This document shows, one piece after another, positions 1-5,231 of a DNA stretch of 5,231 nt. Each line of letters starts with the position of its first letter. Within the stretch, counting starts at the first letter, position 1. A program made the translations under genes and the position numbers. Origin of the DNA: Paracoccaceae bacterium (GTDB taxonomy: Bacteria; Pseudomonadota; Alphaproteobacteria; Rhodobacterales; Rhodobacteraceae); contig DOHJ01000250.1 of the NCBI GenBank assembly GCA_003535335.1, forward strand, positions 2,296-7,526. Reading direction: 5' to 3'. The notes beneath the pieces were generated by a model. It did not search any database, had not been told where the DNA came from, and saw only the letters and a list, made by a program, of their open reading frames with translations.

Positions 1-483
1 AAGAATATCGTATGACATGATTACCAGCTCAATTACTTGCACGTGCAATCCAGACATAACTGCCAGAGCAAGACCACCATATACTAGTAAATGTCCAATT
101 GCTGGCTGGGGGTCGACACCCGCAGCACCTCCAAAAACTTGCGAAAGAGACGTAGCTTGCGCCGCCATTGACCCTGCCATTTGCAATGCAAGAATAAAAA
201 GACGCAAACCCAATCCCAGAACAAGGCCAGAAATTGGCTCAGTTGCTAGAATTATGGAAAGTATTTTAGGGTCTTTTGCCAGTGTTTCCAGTTGAGGTGC
301 AACAGCAGGCGCAACTATCGCAGTTATGCCAAGTGCTAACCCCAACCTAACACGTTGTGGAACTATTTTCTCGCCAAAAACCGGCAAGACGGCCATAGCT
401 GCACCAACACGCAGAAAAACGATAAGTGCAATAAACATACCTTCTTGGCCAATATTCTGCAGAGCATTTAAGGCTGCGTTCAT
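1..483 (-). CDS. fliR: Flagellar biosynthetic protein FliR (partial, C-terminal part outside window)
   Basis: FliR is an inner-membrane component of the flagellar type III export gate. With FliP and FliQ it builds the helical pore next to FlhA and FlhB, through which rod, hook and filament subunits pass. The frame starts at an ATG at 483-481 that overlaps the flhA stop codon (ATGA), and it stays open to the window edge. That gives 161 codons of a protein usually near 250 residues, so roughly the last third is missing. The translation begins MNAALNALQNIGQEG and continues with hydrophobic segments (around residues 16-36, 46-62 and 75-105) and FliR-like stretches such as FLRVGAAMAVLPVFGEK and PQRVRLGLALGITAIVAP near the N-terminus, then LRLFILALQMAGSMAAQ near residues 93-109. 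No strong Shine-Dalgarno is visible before the ATG, which fits translational coupling to flhA. The family call is by recognition and is strong; the order flhA-fliR supports it. Confidence 0.93.
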   Translation of the reverse strand, partial: MNAALNALQNIGQEGMFIALIVFLRVGAAMAVLPVFGEKIVPQRVRLGLALGITAIVAPAVAPQLETLAKDPKILSIILATEPISGLVLGLGLRLFILALQMAGSMAAQATSLSQVFGGAAGVDPQPAIGHLLVYGGLALAVMSGLHVQVIELVIMSYDIL

Positions 484-2582
484 ACTGTGACCAACCCGAC
501 AAGAGACGGGCGTGCTTCTACGCCGATCTCTTCAAATGAAAGCACAGGATTTGTTATTCCTTTTGCTGAAAGAACTGTCCGCAAAAACCGACGGCGGTGC
601 CGTGGTGTGGCAATTGCTGGATAGATACCTGCCTCTGATGCCCGAGCCAGCTTTTCTGCTACATTATTTGCTAACTTATTAAAGTCATCTGGTGGCAGTG
701 CTACATCTGCATGCCCGCGATCGCCTTCAATTTGATACGTCGTAAAAGTTTGCTCCCATTCAGGTGCCAGTTGAATTAGCGGAATTGTTCCATCATCTCG
801 CTTTAACTCGCTTATAAGTTGAAATCCAAGGCGTTGGCGTACATGTTCACATATTTGCTCTGGCGTAACATGTGTAGGTCGCGATTCTGCTATAGCTTCT
901 AAGATCAAAGGCAGATTTCGAACAGAAACACGCTCTTCCAGTAGTAAACGCAATATGGATAATAATAAATCTATAGGGACTTTGTCTGGCATTAATTCAT
1001 CAAGCATGCGCCGATTTGCCTCCGCACGCTGATCGTCTGATAGATTAACAAATTCGTCCAGTAATCGACGTAGAGCTTTAAGAGATAGAAGACGCGAGAA
1101 ATTTTGTTTGATTATCTCCAATAAATGTGTCGCCAAAACCTCAGCTGCGGATACGATAGTTACGCCGGATAACGCTGCTTCTTCTTGTAGATTTGTCGAA
1201 ATCCAACGGGCCGGCGCGCCATAAACCGGCTCTTTAACATTTTCGCCCGGCGGCAATGTATGGGAATCTTCAGGAAGCAACACCAAAGCATGATCCGGGC
1301 GCAAAAAGTCCCGTGCCTGTTCGACTCCCTGCACTTTAACAACATATGTTCCAACAGGTAGAGACGCTTCGTCAGTCAATCGTATTTCTGGTAATATTAA
1401 GCCAAATGTGGATGCAATATGCGTTCGCATATTGGCAATTCTAGCATCAAGACCAGTTGTCGGATCAAGAACCATACTGACCAAGTCAGGTGCAAATTCT
1501 ACATGTATATCATCAAGGTCCAAGAGATCTCCAATCGGAGTTTGGCTTGGTTTTAGATCGCTTTCATGTTCTAGTTTACTATCCTGAAGCCTCTTCTTTT
1601 TTGCCGATGTTTGTACGGCAAATGCTGCTAATGCCAACGTTATCGCTCCAATGACAAATGGGATAAAGGGAAGTCCTGGGACCAGTGCGAATAGCGCCAT
1701 TAATACTGAAACTGTAATTAACGCGGGGGCAAACCTGCCCAGTTGTGCAATTAGTTCACGATCAGCCGGCCCTTTTGTACCACCTCGCGCCAATAGTAAC
1801 GCTGACGCGATTGAAATAATAATTGCAGGAATTTGTGACACCAGCCCATCACCTACAGTTAATATAGCATAGGTTTCAAAGGCCTTTGATAATGGCATTT
1901 CATGTATTGTGACGCCCATAATCAGGCCCATTACTAAATTAAGCAGGGTAATCAGTAGGCCCGCAACGGCATCGCCTTTTACAAATTTTGAAGCCCCATC
2001 TAGTGACCCAAAAAAGGTGGTTTCTGCTTGCTCTCTTTCTCTGCGTTCTTTTGCTTGGGCATGATCAATCGCACCTGCAGACATATCGCTATCAATGGCA
2101 AGTTGCTTTCCCGGCATTCCATCAAGCGCAAAGCGAGCACCAACTTCAGCCATACGTGTGGCACCTTTGGTAATAACAATAAAATTTACGATAAGTAGTA
2201 CACCAAAAACGACCAGCCCCATAAAAACACTGCCACCCATAATGAAATTGGCAAATCCTTCTATTACATTACCTGCAGCACCTGTCCCGGTGTGACCTTC
2301 GCCAATAATCAGTTTCGTTGACGATACATTTAATGAAAGCCGTAGCATCAAAGATGCCAAAAGAACTGTTGGAAAGGCTGAGAACTCTAAAGGGCGATCA
2401 ATAAATAAGGTGATCGTAAACATTAATATAGCTAGGGCAAATGACGCTGCCAGACCAATATCCAATACCCATGATGGTATGGGCAAAATCATCATTACGA
2501 TAATTGACATAAGCGCGAGTGCCAACAAAACAGTAGGTTGGAAAATTTTAGATAATAGGCCTGACGGGTTACCCATTGTCAT
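480..2582 (-). CDS. flhA: Flagellar biosynthesis protein FlhA
   Basis: FlhA is the large export-gate protein of the flagellar type III secretion system. Its C-terminal domain forms a nonameric ring that docks chaperone-substrate complexes, and its membrane part takes part in proton-driven export. The frame encodes 700 residues, the usual family size. Hydrophobic segments fill about residues 18-60, 68-82, 115-138, 203-224, 238-265 and 284-324, consistent with the eight-helix membrane half. The FHIPEP-family signature lies at about 143-166 (AEVGARF then LDGMPGKQ, ending in IDSD). KFVKGDAVAG at 199-208 carries the conserved Asp (D204) that matches the functionally important Asp208 of Salmonella FlhA. 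A charged linker (about 325-350) leads to the cytosolic domain (about 355-700). Two starts compete: ATG at 2582 and ATG at 2576. The only AGG nearby is 2 nt before the first and 8 nt before the second, so the second (698 residues) is better placed. The gene overlaps the upstream transglycosylase and the downstream fliR. A type III virulence homologue (SctV) is less likely given the FliR neighbour. Confidence 0.97.
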   Translation of the reverse strand: MTMGNPSGLLSKIFQPTVLLALALMSIIVMMILPIPSWVLDIGLAASFALAILMFTITLFIDRPLEFSAFPTVLLASLMLRLSLNVSSTKLIIGEGHTGTGAAGNVIEGFANFIMGGSVFMGLVVFGVLLIVNFIVITKGATRMAEVGARFALDGMPGKQLAIDSDMSAGAIDHAQAKERREREQAETTFFGSLDGASKFVKGDAVAGLLITLLNLVMGLIMGVTIHEMPLSKAFETYAILTVGDGLVSQIPAIIISIASALLLARGGTKGPADRELIAQLGRFAPALITVSVLMALFALVPGLPFIPFVIGAITLALAAFAVQTSAKKKRLQDSKLEHESDLKPSQTPIGDLLDLDDIHVEFAPDLVSMVLDPTTGLDARIANMRTHIASTFGLILPEIRLTDEASLPVGTYVVKVQGVEQARDFLRPDHALVLLPEDSHTLPPGENVKEPVYGAPARWISTNLQEEAALSGVTIVSAAEVLATHLLEIIKQNFSRLLSLKALRRLLDEFVNLSDDQRAEANRRMLDELMPDKVPIDLLLSILRLLLEERVSVRNLPLILEAIAESRPTHVTPEQICEHVRQRLGFQLISELKRDDGTIPLIQLAPEWEQTFTTYQIEGDRGHADVALPPDDFNKLANNVAEKLARASEAGIYPAIATPRHRRRFLRTVLSAKGITNPVLSFEEIGVEARPSLVGLVTV

Positions 2583-3381
2583 TGCCTAGTGAAATGTATT
2601 TGCGTTTAACTTGATCAACGGGAAGTGGGGCAAGCGAACCAAAGCCACTTGTCTCGCCATTCTGTTGCAGCAATGGATAATGGTTAACTCTTGGCTTTAG
2701 TACCTTTGGTAGTAATGTTGAGGATAAACTTTCGCTTGATGCAAGGTACTCCAGAGAGTTTGTTTTTCCGTTTGCAATTATAGCTGCATGATATGTTTTG
2801 AAACGCTTTTCGTATTTAGTTGCGTGTTTCAAGGTCCGAGAATGATACGCACCCGCAGCTTTACCCCAGCTCCCTTTTTCATTATATAGTTTTAACAGAA
2901 ATTTTGCTGCATAAAGTGCATTGGGAGCTGGATCAAACATTTCTGCAATAGATGTAAATGCATGTCCATGCCATTTGTAATTAATTTGAAAGCATCCCAC
3001 ATCAAAACTACGCGCCCCTCGTTTATAGTTCTTATAAACATACGCTCTGGCCTCGTCTTCGTTATCAAACCACTTGCCCTTACCCTCCATATTAACAGTC
3101 CAGGGCCAAGGGCGCAGAACGCCCCCGGTTTTTCGCCCAGTTTCAGTTATTGAAATAGCTTGTAAAACTGATACAGGAACACCTGTTTTCTGTGCGGCAT
3201 AAGCTGCAGCTTGATCACAAATAAGTGGTAGATTCTGAGCAGAAAACACATATGAGGGAAGTATGCTTGCTGTAACAGATATAAAAGCAGCAACCATATA
3301 TGCCTGAAAGCCATTATGTGAGTTGCTCCTGGCCAGAATTAATATCGGCAGATGTGTTATTTTTTGAGCTTTTCTAGCCAT
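2569..3381 (-). CDS. Secreted lytic transglycosylase, SLT-domain, flagellar operon
   Basis: This is a predicted periplasmic muramidase of the soluble lytic transglycosylase type, which cleaves the MurNAc-GlcNAc bond of peptidoglycan with 1,6-anhydro formation. In 270 residues it shows a hydrophobic export segment (about 29-48, ending YVFSA before QNLPL). The SLT domain spans about 52-200. It contains ISITETGR with the likely catalytic Glu80, the GCFQIN motif at 129-134, followed by YKWHG, and AYHSRT at 178-183. A low-complexity polar tail of about 65 residues follows, with no domain I recognise. The start is uncertain. ATG 3381 has no good ribosome binding site but gives a basic N-region; ATG 3297 (242 residues) has AGG 5 nt upstream and begins directly at the hydrophobic segment. 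The 3' end overlaps flhA. Its place at the head of the flagellar genes suggests a role like SltF of Rhodobacter, opening the wall for rod growth; that role is inference. Confidence 0.88.
   Translation of the reverse strand: MARKAQKITHLPILILARSNSHNGFQAYMVAAFISVTASILPSYVFSAQNLPLICDQAAAYAAQKTGVPVSVLQAISITETGRKTGGVLRPWPWTVNMEGKGKWFDNEDEARAYVYKNYKRGARSFDVGCFQINYKWHGHAFTSIAEMFDPAPNALYAAKFLLKLYNEKGSWGKAAGAYHSRTLKHATKYEKRFKTYHAAIIANGKTNSLEYLASSESLSSTLLPKVLKPRVNHYPLLQQNGETSGFGSLAPLPVDQVKRKYISLGNDNG
2585..2587 (-). promoter_or_regulatory. Ribosome binding core (AGG) that favours the second flhA start
   Basis: On the minus strand the sequence reads CTAGGCAATGACAATGG. The AGG is only 2 nt from the first ATG, too close for normal initiation, and 8 nt from the second. 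This supports initiation at 2576, inside the 3' end of the transglycosylase gene. It is a short, weak match and is used here only to choose between starts. Confidence 0.4.
3303..3305 (-). promoter_or_regulatory. Possible ribosome binding core for an internal transglycosylase start
   Basis: The minus strand reads TTTCAGGCATATATG, with AGG 5 nt before the ATG at 3297. This would start the transglycosylase 28 codons later than the longest frame, directly at the hydrophobic export segment. Against it, the shorter N-terminus has no Lys or Arg before the hydrophobic stretch, which is unusual for a signal peptide. I see no comparable purine-rich site before the ATG at 3381. Confidence 0.35.
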
Positions 3382-3446
3382 ACTTGATGCAATTCTTGCT
3401 ATAAATTCAACATCAATCTACTTAATAAGTCTTTATAAAACGTAAG

Positions 3447-3461
3447 TAAAATGGCCTTTAA
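3447..3461 (-). promoter_or_regulatory. Possible CtrA-like half-site pair upstream of the flagellar operon
   Basis: On the minus strand this reads TTAA, seven bases, TTTAC, one base away from the TTAA-N7-TTAA consensus of the alphaproteobacterial regulator CtrA. It lies about 66-80 bp before the transglycosylase ATG at 3381, in an AT-rich stretch where such matches arise easily by chance. CtrA is known to control flagellar genes in several alphaproteobacteria, including Roseobacter-group species, so the location is sensible. I could not identify a clear sigma-70 or sigma-28 promoter in the same stretch. Confidence 0.2.
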
Positions 3462-3490
3462 AGCTCTATTTTCTAATGAGGCAAGGTAAT

Positions 3491-3600
3491 GGTTCTGTCG
3501 CAAAGTTTTATGCTATTCCCATCCTTGTTTCATTTTGTCATAAGTCGTTTCAAAAAGCTACAGGCAGGACACCCCAAGTATGAGTATTGATTTCAAAGGG
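3491..3600 (+). mobile_element. Left end of an IS6-family-like element, truncated
   Basis: The sequence GGTTCTGTCGCAAAG at 3491-3505 closely resembles the terminal inverted repeat of IS6/IS26-family elements (compare GGCACTGTTGCAAA of IS26). Ninety bases further in, an ATG at 3580 begins a reading frame MSIDFKG, which resembles the N-terminus of IS6-family transposases (a short leader ending in an FKG-like motif). A GGCAGGA stretch lies just upstream as a possible ribosome binding site. The spacing from terminal repeat to ATG fits this family. After codon seven the frame runs into the terminal repeat of the IS5-family remnant and the rest of the element is absent. No matching right-hand repeat (CTTTGCGACAGAACC) occurs anywhere in the window, so no target duplication can be checked. 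The identification is by recognition and rests on about 110 bp. Confidence 0.6.
3580..3600 (+). pseudogene. First seven codons of an IS6-family-like transposase
   Basis: Only MSIDFKG remains, with the last codon shared with the boundary of the inserted IS5-family remnant. Beyond it the frame reads through the IS5 terminal repeat and stops at a TAA at about 3646-3648, giving a meaningless short peptide. The DDE catalytic domain is gone, so the gene cannot work. Confidence 0.5.
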
Positions 3601-3616
3601 CCTTGTTGCATAGATC
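3599..3616 (+). repeat. Left terminal inverted repeat of the IS5-family remnant
   Basis: This is GGCCTTGTTGCATAGATC, the outer end lying beyond the transposase stop codon. It pairs with the inverted repeat at 4205-4222 with two mismatches (the TA at positions 13-12 from the inner end versus GG). An additional G at 3598 is not mirrored on the right, so the boundary is set at 3599. Confidence 0.8.
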
Positions 3617-3654
3617 AGAGCTTTCTCACAGTTCGCTCTGGCCCGTAATTTAGG

Positions 3655-4155
3655 CTATGCGACTTGTTCGAACACGGGTCGTCCGAGTTCGGTCATTTTG
3701 TTGAGAATGGCGACGCTGATCTTGACCTCTGTTTGTTGATTTTCGAAACGCCGCGTTTTCAGCTTTGGCCCTATGACAGTCTTTCAACGGCCCATTTATT
3801 GCCCGGCAGTGGCTTGCCCTGCAAGCCATGAGAGGGGGTGTTTCAATTCTGCTGCGCTGATTATAACCGCTGCTGGCTTGCCAGACCATGCGTCCCCGAC
3901 GCCTGTATTTCGGTAACGGCAGCTTGTAAACCATGCCCAGCGTCAGGCACATGGTAATCGCCTGATCCGAATAACGTTGCTGCCCACCGCGCGACCCACA
4001 CCGAACGGCAGTCCAGTAGCTTTGCGCATCAGCCGCAATCCAGATCGTCAATCACCACGGTTGCGCAGGCTTTCATTATACTCGGCCTAGTTCGTCATCC
4101 TGTACCGTTTCTTTGCAAACTTGTGTCGGCGGCTGGCGTTGAATTTATGCGGCAT
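3655..4155 (-). pseudogene. IS5-family transposase, broken remnant
   Basis: Pieces of one transposase can be followed in three frames. From ATG 4155 the N-terminus reads MPHKFNASRRHKFAKKRYRM, then TN, then an amber stop at 4087-4089 where relatives have Trp. AEYNESLRNRGD follows, then a one-base loss near 4050. The next frame reads TIWIAADAQSYW and RYSDQAITMCLTLGMVYKLP. Near 3912 it jumps to the C-terminal part GRMVWQASSGYNQRSRIET, skipping the central region of about 170 residues that carries DDE catalytic residues. An insert of about 40 bp (about 3797-3838) shifts the frame again. The tail has another Trp-to-stop at 3784-3786, then KTVIGPKLKTRRFENQQTEV, and ends at a TAG at 3655. The longest open stretch (3650-4051) is a chance chimera of frames. 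Family recognition is strong; function is excluded by the lesions. Confidence 0.87.
3810..3828. repeat. Small perfect palindrome inside the dead transposase
   Basis: TGGCTTGC, CCT, GCAAGCCA forms an 8-bp stem with a 3-base loop. It sits in a stretch of about 40 bp that interrupts the transposase reading between the RIET and MGR segments, where I expect only about one codon in relatives. There is no T-run beside it, so it is not a typical rho-independent terminator. Its origin is unknown; a nearby segment at about 3869-3882 shares the GGCTTGCC core. Confidence 0.55.
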
Positions 4156-4204
4156 CAAGCGTATCCGTGATCCGGAGAAAAATGCTTGTTAACACTTGGC
4201 CGAT

Positions 4205-4222
4205 GATCGGTGCAACAAGGCC
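4205..4222 (-). repeat. Right terminal inverted repeat of the IS5-family remnant
   Basis: GATCGGTGCAACAAGGCC on the plus strand is the complement of the left repeat at 16 of 18 bases. It lies about 50 bp upstream of the transposase ATG at 4155, where the promoter-side end of such an element should be. The same bases supply a GTG codon (4210-4212) that opens the reading frame into the truncated acetyltransferase. Confidence 0.8.
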
Positions 4223-4698
4223 GTTTTTATGCAGTTAAAAATCTTAAAACCGGGAATTTTGAAGGGGTGGCCAGTTTTCTGCGCATTTCACCAGACGCAG
4301 GATCGATCGAGGTCGGGCATATTAATTTTGCCAAACCGCTGCAACGAAGCCGGGCAGCGACCGAAGCAATGTTTTTGATGATGCAGTGGGTATATGACGC
4401 AGGATACCGGCGTTATGAATGGAAATGCAACGCATTGAATACCGGTTCGCGGCGGGCTGCAGAACGTCTTGGCTTTAGTCATGAAGGTATATTTCGCCAA
4501 GCAGGCATAAGCAAAGGGCGAAATCGCGATACGGCTTGGTATGCCTCAATCGACACTGAATGGCCTGCGTTAAAATCAGCATTTGAAACATGGCTGTCAG
4601 ACACTAACTTTGATGCAAATGGTCAGCAAAAAGAAAGCCTGTCCGATCTAACCCGTTTGGTTCGCGTACTGGATGACCCAGCCCTTAAATCTGGTTGA
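4210..4698 (+). pseudogene. GNAT-family N-acetyltransferase, 5'-truncated by the IS5-family end
   Basis: The protein is a RimJ/RimL-like GNAT acetyltransferase, a family that transfers acetyl from acetyl-CoA to an amine; the substrate is unknown. The readable frame opens at GTG 4210, within the IS terminal repeat, giving 162 residues of which the first four or five (VQQGR) come from the IS. Native-looking sequence begins at FYAVKNLKTGNFEGVASFLR. Motif A is visible as GSIEVGHINF followed by QRSRAATEAM (residues 31-54, with the pyrophosphate-loop QRSRAA at 45-50). Motif B is ALNTGSRRAAERLGFSHEG (75-93). The family-typical RDTAWYASIDTEWP is at 106-119. Family members I know begin several dozen residues earlier, so the first strands and helices of the fold are lost. 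No start with a ribosome binding site is visible, so expression is doubtful. It ends 32 bp from the convergent pdxJ stop. If a relative with this short length exists, it could be a functional CDS. Confidence 0.75.
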
Positions 4699-4730
4699 GC
4701 ACCACAGTAAAATAATTTGCATTCAGCCAA

Positions 4731-5231
4731 TCATGCCCTCGCTTGATCCATCAGGTCACGCATTTTTTTAATTGCTGGGTCTAGACCGATAAATATGGCT
4801 TCACCAATCAGGAAATGGCCAATGTTTAGCTCCATCACTTCGGGGAATTCGGCGATTGGTTTCACCGTATCGTACGTAATGCCATGTCCGGCGTGTACTT
4901 CTAATCCTAGCGAATGAGCATAGGCCGACATTTCGCGCAGTTTGACCAGTTCTACATCTGCTTTTGCAAAATCCCCTTCGGAAAATGAATCACAATATGA
5001 GCCGGCATGAAGCTCAACAATATCGGCCCCAATCCGAGAGGCCGCTTCAATCTGGCGCTGATCAGTTGCGACAAACAAGGACACCCGACAGCCCGCATCG
5101 CGAATAGGGGCAATGAAATGGGCCAAACGGTTTTCTTCGCGGGCCACTTCCAATCCACCCTCGGTGGTCAATTCCTCGCGTTTTTCCGGCACAATGCAAA
5201 CGGCATGGGGTTTATGGCGCAGCGCAATGGC
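4731..5231 (-). CDS. pdxJ: Pyridoxine 5'-phosphate synthase PdxJ (partial, N-terminal part outside window)
   Basis: PdxJ is a cytosolic TIM-barrel enzyme that condenses 1-deoxy-D-xylulose 5-phosphate with 3-amino-2-oxopropyl phosphate to form pyridoxine 5'-phosphate, the ring-closing step of DXP-dependent vitamin B6 synthesis. The frame is open from the right window edge to a TGA at 4731, giving 166 residues of a protein usually near 240-250, so about the first third is missing. The visible part starts AIALRHKPHAVCIVPEKREE. LTTEGG follows at fragment residues 21-26 (substrate-binding loop), ELHAGSYCD at 73-81, the strongly conserved AGHGITYD at 114-121 and ELNIGH at 134-139. These line up well with E. 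coli PdxJ. A GTG at 5192 within VPEKREE could be mistaken for a start, but the conserved reading continues upstream of it. The gene faces the acetyltransferase remnant tail to tail, and I see no clear terminator in the 32 bp between. Confidence 0.96.
   Translation of the reverse strand, partial: AIALRHKPHAVCIVPEKREELTTEGGLEVAREENRLAHFIAPIRDAGCRVSLFVATDQRQIEAASRIGADIVELHAGSYCDSFSEGDFAKADVELVKLREMSAYAHSLGLEVHAGHGITYDTVKPIAEFPEVMELNIGHFLIGEAIFIGLDPAIKKMRDLMDQARA

Larger units (their letters stand above)
3599..4222 (-). mobile_element. Decayed, internally deleted IS5-family insertion sequence
   Basis: A 624-bp element is bounded by imperfect 18-bp inverted repeats. GGCCTTGTTGCATAGATC at the left and its complement at the right agree at 16 of 18 positions. 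The interior codes on the minus strand for pieces of an IS5-family transposase. Intact relatives are about 1 kb, so roughly 400-450 bp of the middle is missing. The flanking 9 bp on the two sides (ATTTCAAAG and GTTTTTATG) do not match, nor do shorter direct repeats of the kind IS5 elements make. Left of the element is an IS6-like end; right of it is a truncated acetyltransferase gene. It cannot move by itself, but the near-intact ends could in principle be recognised by a related transposase elsewhere in the genome. Confidence 0.85.

Noticed and set aside
17..295. Plus-strand open frame opposite fliR.
   Set aside because: It lies antisense within fliR, is rich in Pro, Arg and Thr with no recognisable domain, and has no supporting ribosome binding site.
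1651..2295. Plus-strand open frames opposite the flhA membrane region.
   Set aside because: They are antisense shadows of flhA with no recognisable protein features.
3650..4051. A 133-residue minus-strand open frame that could be listed as a hypothetical protein.
   Set aside because: It joins transposase pieces across a deletion and then runs out of frame through the C-terminal part. The real remnant continues in another frame to a stop at 3655.
3590..4231. Target site duplication around the IS5-family remnant.
   Set aside because: The 9 bp on each side (ATTTCAAAG and GTTTTTATG) do not match, and no convincing shorter duplication fits at the repeat borders.
4288..4500. Minus-strand open frame opposite the acetyltransferase.
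   Set aside because: It is antisense to a clearly recognisable GNAT domain and has no family signature of its own.
4699..4730. A bidirectional terminator between the acetyltransferase and pdxJ.
   Set aside because: No GC-rich stem followed by a T-run on either strand is visible in these 32 bases.
5192..5192. GTG at 5192 as the start of a short pdxJ.
   Set aside because: The conserved PdxJ reading (ALRHKPHAVC and onward) continues upstream in the same frame to the window edge, so the gene is simply cut by the window.

Overview
The window looks like a piece of an alphaproteobacterial chromosome, most likely from Rhodobacterales (Roseobacter-type). I infer this from three things: a lytic transglycosylase gene directly upstream of flhA and fliR, the sequence character of FlhA and PdxJ, and a decayed IS5-family transposase of a type I associate with that order. 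The placement rests on recognition by eye, not on a search. Coding is relatively AT-rich for that group, especially in the flagellar genes.

Region 1 (1-3381, minus strand) is a tightly packed flagellar operon. Read in the direction of transcription it is a secreted lytic transglycosylase, then flhA, then fliR, which is cut by the left window edge. The coding ends overlap: 8 or 14 bp between the transglycosylase and flhA, depending on the flhA start, and an ATGA overlap between flhA and fliR. This suggests translational coupling. FlhA and FliR are core parts of the membrane export gate of the flagellar type III secretion system. The transglycosylase plausibly opens the peptidoglycan for the growing rod.

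Region 2 (3382-4222) is a short AT-rich upstream stretch followed by a scar of two mobile elements. First come the left terminal repeat and first seven codons of an IS6-family-like element. That reading frame is interrupted by a 624-bp internally deleted, multiply mutated IS5-family remnant, which still has recognisable 18-bp terminal inverted repeats. The transposase in it is dead: two Trp-to-stop changes, frameshifts, a large central deletion and a small palindromic insertion.

Region 3 (4210-5231) begins exactly at the right end of the IS5 remnant with a GNAT-family acetyltransferase that has lost its N-terminal part. It runs convergent to pdxJ (pyridoxine 5'-phosphate synthase, vitamin B6 pathway), whose 5' end lies beyond the right window edge. 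The two sides of the IS5 remnant do not match: IS6 sequence is on one side and an acetyltransferase gene on the other, with no evident target duplication. The simplest inference is that this is a recombination breakpoint joining two formerly separate loci.

I found no tRNA, rRNA, CRISPR array or convincing novel system. The most interesting part is the layered IS scar and the truncated gene beside it.
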